A model generated the notes under the pieces. That model was given only the letters and a program-made list of their open reading frames with translations. It was not told the origin of the DNA and searched no databases. From Symbiodinium natans (taxonomy: Eukaryota; Sar; Dinophyceae; Suessiales; Symbiodiniaceae): a DNA stretch of 64,000 nucleotides. The position numbers were made by a program, and so were the translations under genes. How positions within the stretch are numbered: position 1 is the first letter of the stretch; every line of letters starts with the position of its first letter. Of the stretch, positions 58,913 through 64,000 are shown one piece after another. The stretch covers positions 227,115 through 291,114 of the forward strand of contig CAJNDS010002632.1 of the NCBI GenBank assembly GCA_905221605.1, given 5' to 3'.

Positions 58913-59111
58913 AGCGTGCGTGGGTGCGTGCGTACTTGCGTTCGTGCGTGCGTGCCTGCGTGCGCGCGCGTGTGTGCATGTGCGTGTGCACGGGACGGGG
59001 GCCCGGACTTCACAGGGCGCAATGCACGTGCGCGTGCGTATGTGCGCGTGCGTATGTGCGTGCGCGCGCGGGTGGGCATGTAGGTGTGCGTATGTGCGTG
59101 CGCGTGAGCGC
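58913..59111 (+). repeat. alternating purine-pyrimidine GTGCGTGC tract
   Basis: About 200 bp of GTGC, GTGT and GCGC steps with a short interruption around 58,990-59,020. Such DNA can adopt Z form (established for (GC)n/(GT)n). Frames through it are low complexity. Confidence 0.8.
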
Positions 59112-59171
59112 GGCGGGGGCACCCACACAGGCCTCCGAGGAATTTCACATGCTCACACTCTGCGTGCAAGC
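59107..59171 (-). pseudogene. detached remnant of the transposase SWIM finger end
   Basis: Minus-strand translation gives HAECEHVKFLGGL, almost identical to HAECEHVKFVGGL of the transposase at 61.4 kb. At DNA level about 43 bp match with roughly three differences (plus strand 59129-59171 against 61411-61453). The upstream CxC half of the finger is absent and the sequence runs into the GTGCGTGC tract, so this is a decayed fragment of a second copy or of a local duplication. Confidence 0.6.
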
Positions 59172-59184
59172 CACTCTTTTTCAG

Positions 59185-59600
59185 GGAGGTGCTCTGTCCG
59201 ACCTCTCACCCGCTCATCTTTCGCGAGGTGCTCTGTTCGACCTCGCTTTCCGCTTGGAAACACTGTATTTGCTGTACCTTCCCGGAGCGATGAGCTCACC
59301 AGACTTTAAATTCGGAGGTGCTCTGTTCGACCTCTCTCACCCGCGACTTTGGAAACCACTGTTATCGCTGCTACTGTACAGTCCCCAAAGTGGCGAGCTC
59401 AGCAGACTTTTAAATTCGGAGATGCTTTGTTCGACCTCTCTCACTCGCGACTCTGAGAACCACTGTTATCGCTGCTACACAGTCCCCAAAGCGGCGGCGA
59501 ACTCAGAACTGTCCCATAACTACTTCTGGTCCACCGAGTTCTCACACAGCCAACGTGGAAAGGTGCTCGGTTCGCATCTCCGCATGGGACTAGAATAGAA
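59185..59600 (+). repeat. degenerate tandem repeat of about 90-105 bp
   Basis: GGAGGTGCTCTGTTCGACCTC-like starts occur at 59,185, 59,225, 59,314 and 59,418, followed by CCACTGTTATCGCTGCTAC and GGCGAGCTCAGCAGACTTTT in the best copies. A 224-codon frame crosses it (58,924-59,598), but it reads the repeat in shifting phases, so I do not call a gene. Confidence 0.7.
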
Positions 59601-59639
59601 AAGCTCGAATGACGGAGCCCTTCAACTTCGGTCGCCATG

Positions 59640-61337
59640 TACATTCTGTTCCGCTCTTGTTCTATGACCCCCGGGACACACTGTAAACCCCCCCCTTTCC
59701 CCGCCCCAAACGTGGTGCTGCATGTTTGTACTGCGTGTCCTCGTACGCAGGCATGCCCACCCCGGGACCGCTCAAACACTGCTCAAAGCAAAACCAAGGA
59801 GTTGAGACCTTCTTTTTGTTTTTTACAAAGCATCACATGGGTCAGCACTCACGCCCTTTTGGGGATCCACACGTGCGTGGACAGCTTGGGTCAGAAAGGC
59901 CAGGGCACGGTGCGTGGACCAGGCACAAAGCTTTGCAGCAGGGGAAGGACAGCTTTGGGCCACAGCCCTGCCTGCACGATGTGCGGGCTGGTCAGGGCGG
60001 GGTTGGGGGGGGGGAGGGGGTGTGACTGTTTCACCTCAGGGGTTCACCCCCCCAAACCGCTCAAACACTGCGCAAAGCGAACTTGCGACAGTGCTGCTGG
60101 CGCGTTACAGGAGGGGGGGTTGGGGGGGCGCAGCTCCCCCCCCGTTTGCGCCAAGACCGCCCGAACCCTGTTGTCAAAGCACCCTTTCGCAGAATGTCGG
60201 GCACGCCTGCGTGCGTTATGGGGTAAGGTTCGGAGGGGCGGGGGGGCCGCCGCTGTTGCGCCTCGCGAAGCGCTCAAACACTGCGCCAAGCGAACTGGCG
60301 ACAGTGCTGCTGGCGCGTTACAGGGGGGGGGTTTGGGGGGGGCGCAGCCCCCCCCGTTTGCACCAAGACCGCGTGAACCCTGTTGTCAAAGCACTCTTTG
60401 CAGAATGTCGGGCACGCCCGCGTGCGTTATGGGGAAGGTTCGGGGGGGGGGGGTGAGGGAGCGCGGTTCGGCCGAAGTTTGCACCAATTACACGCCAGAC
60501 ATGCCAACCCAAGACCACCAACAAACACCGCTCAGAGCAGAGTGCCGCGGGAGCCGTTTCACCCCCCAAACTGCTCGACCGCTGCGCAACCAAAGACCGC
60601 CCACTTACAACTCTCAAAGAGTTAAGACCTTCTCTTTTTTTTACAAAGCATCACATTCGTCTCACACCCTTTTGGGGACCTCCACACGTGCGTGGACTGC
60701 TTGGGTTGGATCAGAGCAGAGAGGCCAGGGCCACGGAAAAGGGGCCGGCTGCGTGGACCAGGCACAAATCTTTTGCAGCAGCTTTGATCAGGTCAAGGCA
60801 GAGGGCAGTTTTTGGGCCATAGCCCTGCCCAATACGCGCAGACAGCTTGGACGGGCCGTGCCCCTTCCCCATATAGGGCGCTTGGAGTGGTGTCTGCGCG
60901 GTCTTGGCGCAAGCGCCCCCCGCAGACCTCGCCTGATAACGTGCCAGCGTTGAAACACACGTCCGCCGCGCTGCTGGTGTGGCGGGGGGGGGGGGGCTGG
61001 ACATGCCACGCAGGCAAATTCAGCGTGAGCCCCACTCCACCGCAGATTTTTGGGGCCCGTTTCACCAAGGGCCAATCAAACACTGCGCAAAGCAACTGCC
61101 GACAGTGCTGGCTTGCGGACGTGTGCTTCGACGCTGGCGCGTTACAGGGCGCCCCCGGTTGCACCACGCAGACCGCGCAGACGCGGGGAGGCCCCCCCTT
61201 CCCCGCCCCCAGTTTGCGCCAAGAACGCGCGCACCTCTCGGGCACACCCGCCCCCGCCCTTGCTAACATGTGCGCTAACTTGCAGACACGTTTCAACACT
61301 GGCGCGTGTTCTGGGGGTGGGGCTCCAACTTTCGAGC
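59640..61337. repeat. GC-rich locally duplicated region downstream of the transposase
   Basis: TCAAACACTGCGCAAAGC-type motifs at about 59,772, 60,061, 60,274 and 61,075 are followed by GACAGTGCTG and, at three of them, CTGGCGCGTTACAG. The 60.06 and 60.27 copies are a 213-bp tandem duplication. A larger duplication offset by 820 bp pairs 59,799-59,975 with 60,619-60,830 (CTTTTTTTTACAAAGCATCAC-like, CACACGTGCGTGGAC, TTGGGCCAYAGCCCTGCC). A 438-codon plus frame (59,637-60,953) is open, but stop-poor repeats explain it. Confidence 0.65.
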
Positions 61338-64000
61338 TTACCGCCTTTGCTTTCTCTTGCGACCACGCGCCCTGATGACTGGCACGTTATTCAAATTGGG
61401 AGAGCCGCGCAGGCCTCCGACGAATTTCACGTGCTCGCACTCTGCGTGCAAGGCATGATGCACGCAGGTGCAGACCCGGTACCGGCAGTCGCCTGCTTGG
61501 CCGCGGGGCCAATAGGCAGTCACCCAGTGGCCCTCAGAGACCACCACGTGACCGACGAAGCACTTCTTCAGGACGATGCGGTTTAGCTGATGCCCTCCGC
61601 CACTCTTCGCGATGAGGATGCCTGCCTCGACCAGCAGTGTGGTGAGGTCATCCCCATCCTTGTACAACATCGCGCACAGCAACCTTGCCAGCTCCTGCGA
61701 TACCACACATGGGCCCCCCCAAAACCAACGCACGCTGTTTTGAATGCCTTGGACTCTCGCCCCCCGCCTTGTCAACAGGCCCTGTGGGCGAGGCCATCAC
61801 CCAAAAGGTGGTATACTCCGACTCCTCTGTGTTTGGACCTCGCGGCGTGCCGGTGCCTGCAACCAGAGTCGTGTCAACTTTGCCTGCGCTTTATCTAACA
61901 ACGACACTCATGCGCTTGCGCCCAAGTCGCAGATGTGGAACTTCACGTAGTTCCCAGTGTCGCGTTGCCTCCAGTAGTCCACTGCAGGGGAACGACCTTG
62001 CGAACGAAGCGCTGCGCTGTTGAGCAAGTAGTCATTCTCTGCTACCGGGAAATTTGTCATCTTCATCGGCTTACCCCAATCGAAGATGCCGCGCCACTTC
62101 TTGTAGAGGTGCTGCATGCCTTGCATGGCCGAGAGAAGGCCATCCTTGGTGCGACACTTCAGCTCAGCTTCCCATGATCCATGGCGCGCCTCGAGTGGGT
62201 TGGTCCCCCCGCCAGCACCGGGACATGTGCCGAAGACTCCAACCCAAAAGCTTGGCAGCCAGAGCCGCTGCGCTCCCCGCGCCGGGGCCTGCACGGTCTT
62301 GTAGATATGGCGCAAGTCGGCGACCGTGCACTGCGTGAAGAACTCCCTCTGCAGGTACGAAGCTACCTCTGCCGGCATGTTCTCGAATACCACCTGCCAG
62401 ATCGCATCCGCGAGCTGCAACGTTGGCAGGCACCTGCATGGTTGGACTCTGCACGATTCGTGTATGGCTATACTCCGCTATAGCACATCAGTTCTTCGTT
62501 AGGTCTAGCTCTGTCTCCTTTGCAACCCAAGCCCCGCCTGGTCAAGTCTGACACCTCTGACACCTCTGTCACGGTTGCGTCGCGCTTCTGCCTGCCGCGT
62601 TTCTTCGGGCCTTCCTGTTTGGGCAACTTGGCCGGGAGCGTCTTCAGCAACGACTTCTTGTAGTGAAAGTAATCTCCCGCCAAACGGGCGCCTGGAAAGA
62701 CGGCCCGCCGTGCTGCGGCGATTCCCGGCGCGTAATCTGCGTGCACATGCAGCAGCTGTGACTTCAGGTTGAAACCGCCGACTTCCTGACACAACCAGCA
62801 CAAGTCCTCGAAGCAGGCACACACATTCTTTTCCTTCTCACTGTGAACCAAGGCTTGCATGACTGGCTGCGCTGTGCAGGTGTGCGCCACGTAGGACTGC
62901 CGTCGCCCCCGCAACATGCCGGAACTGGTGTTTGTAAGGCGCGCACTGCTAGTGGCAAAGCACGCGGTGATCACGCCGTAGTTGTTGGCAATCGCCCCCA
63001 TCTTCATATCGACTATGAGACGAAGACGGTGGTTTGCAGCATCACACAAGCGTTGCAGCATGCCTGAGCAGGTGATGGGCACGTACACCCTGTCAGCCTC
63101 CACCACGACACCGTTCGGCGACTTCAGGACCAAAAGACGCGACAGATCTTCTGCACTGCCGATCTTGTCGGGCAGGTTCGCCTCCCATTTCCTCACCTCC
63201 TCAAGAAATGATTCGATCGGTACTGCTGCAACGCTTGACGTCTGCCCCTGCTTCTGCCGCAGACGCCGAACTAGGTTGTGTAGCTGCAAAGGCTCACAGG
63301 CGAACTCTAGATTGGAAAGCTCCAGCGCTGCCCGGAGACCCCTGCTTGTGATGGTGGCCTTGGATTCCAGAACCTCGTTCACGACCTTCTGCACATCTGC
63401 CGGTAGCAGCCGACCACCTTGCGCGACGACCTTTGTCCCATGTTGGCCACGATAGTGGACCACTGCTTTCCCCTCCGCGGGGCCTTCAATGCAGATGGTC
63501 ACCCGCGCCCGCAAACTGCATTTCGGCTTGCACTCGGAGCATGAGCCCCACAGCTTGTACTCCGCGCAGTTTTTTCCAGTGACGAGTCGCTTCGTGTTGA
63601 AAACCACATTGCAAGGGGGCTTTGCCTTCAGGCACTCCTTCCTTGCCACGGCAGTGGCGTCACTCAACGTCCGCGGGATCTCCTCGAGAAGGCACGCGCG
63701 AGCTTCCTTGTACGTATCCTTCTCCACTGCGTCCGACGGCGCCTTGTCGACCTGGCGACTGCTCGGCTCCCCCTCTGCTGGTGGGGTCGCCTCGCCTTGC
63801 TCCGCTCTGCCTGCCGTCGAGCTGAATAATGGCTCCGCCACGCTGTGCGACGTCTGCAGCTTCCTGCGCGCTGTCTGCTGCACCAATGTTTGGGACTGCT
63901 TCTGCACAGAGATTGCCGCCGCGGTCTCCTCCAGAAACCCCTCGAAGAAGTGCAACGGGATGGCCCATTTGCGGACGGCATCCTGCGCCCCACTTGACAA
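61338..64000 (-). CDS. Mutator-like (MULE) transposase with SWIM zinc finger, 5' partial, about 815 residues in window
   Basis: Likely catalyses cut-and-paste transposition in the nucleus. Read from the right edge, the frame is open over 510 codons. Its first codon is TTG and the first in-frame ATG is at residue 314, inside the conserved region, so the true start lies beyond the window. Residues 145-187 form a Cys/His cluster (C145, C154, C157, C161, H182, H187) like the FLYWCH/WRKY-GCM1 DNA-binding fold. The DDE core follows: D331 in RLIVDMKMG, D422 in HADYAPG followed by FPGARLAGDYFHYKKS (the MULE FP..R...FH signature), and E569 in GTNPLEARHGSWEAEL. A SWIM finger (CTCVHHALHAECEH, 61431-61472) and a basic RKRKQRR tail end the protein at TAA 61338. 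Three frame changes can be joined by short GC-AG introns: 62434-62537, 61884-61921 (or 61857-61921) and 61695-61767. Intact or recently active is possible; alternatively the breaks are decay. The family call is firm, the exon borders are not. Confidence 0.8.
61695..61767 (-). other. candidate GC-AG intron 3 of the MULE transposase (73 nt)
   Basis: Donor AAG|GCGGGG (the same six intron bases as intron 1) and acceptor TCGCAG|GAG. The join is phase 0 and gives ..SPTGPVDK-ELARLLCAML.., leading straight into the SWIM exon. Confidence 0.4.
61884..61921 (-). other. candidate GC-AG intron 2 of the MULE transposase (38 nt, or 65 nt with the other acceptor)
   Basis: Donor TTGG|GCGCAAG; acceptor GCGCAG|GCAAAG. 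An alternative acceptor, TTGCAG|GCACC, would end the intron at 61857. Either removes the TGA at 61908-61910 and opens a frame reading ..DLGKVDTTLVAG.. or ..DLGTGTPRG... 38 nt is very short for an intron, so an indel is a real alternative. Confidence 0.3.
62434..62537 (-). other. candidate GC-AG intron 1 of the MULE transposase (104 nt)
   Basis: The donor reads CAG|GCGGGG and the acceptor ATGCAG|GTGCC on the minus strand. Splicing joins ..DLT-R-CLPTLQLADAIW.. in frame and bypasses the TAG at 62468. Border choice is inferred from frame continuity only. Confidence 0.45.

Noticed and set aside
58924-59598. 224-codon open frame on the plus strand
   Set aside because: The first half is the GTGCGTGC tract; the second half reads a degenerate tandem repeat in changing phases.
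59637-60953. 438-codon open frame on the plus strand
   Set aside because: It crosses a 213-bp tandem duplication (divisible by three) and G/C homopolymers. Alternative frames on both strands are open too, composition is repeat-driven, and no motif is recognisable.

Overview
The window looks like nuclear DNA from a eukaryote with Arabidopsis-type telomeric repeats (TTTAGGG/CCCTAAA). A dinoflagellate-like alga is my best guess. The reasons are the GC-rich unique sequence, short introns that seem to use GC-AG as well as GT-AG borders, a Mutator-like transposase, and extreme dispersal of telomere-like DNA. TTTAGGG telomeres also occur in land plants, many green algae and chromerids, so the assignment is an inference. 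I saw no rRNA, tRNA or prokaryotic operon.

Region 1 (about 1-51,940) is a mosaic. Runs of TTTAGGG or CCCTAAA, from 2 to about 35 units, alternate in orientation and are separated by unique islands of roughly 60-350 bp. Many arrays are homogenised for a variant unit (TTAGGGC, TTCAGGG, TCTAGGG, GTGTAGG, TTTAGGGG, TTTGGGG, AAAACCCT). Some islands are relics of small inverted-repeat elements; I delimit three families, A, B and C. Others look like broken coding sequence: a LINE-type reverse transcriptase whose motifs A, B and C lie in order on the minus strand with telomeric arrays between them (12.1-12.8 kb), a RING-like remnant (15.2-15.5 kb), and several unidentified fragments. Simple-sequence tracts, including a C tract of about 185 bp, also occur.

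Region 2 (about 51,940-54,780) is mostly free of telomeric repeats. It holds a compact minus-strand gene model for a small protein with four CxxC pairs (RING-like), a 52-bp tandem repeat downstream of it, and a (GA)n microsatellite.

Region 3 (about 54,780-58,520) returns to degenerate telomere-like repeats with a higher-order pattern, plus exon-like islands.

Region 4 (about 58,520-64,000) is unique GC-rich DNA. It has a T-tract minisatellite, a purine-pyrimidine alternating tract, locally duplicated GC-rich sequence, and the best-supported gene of the window: a Mutator-like (MULE) transposase on the minus strand, running off the right edge. It has a Cys/His cluster, a DDE core and a C-terminal SWIM zinc finger, and its frames join through three short candidate GC-AG introns. 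A fragment of its SWIM end recurs about 2.3 kb away.

All identifications come from reading motifs by eye. No alignment or database search was run, and all exon borders are proposals.
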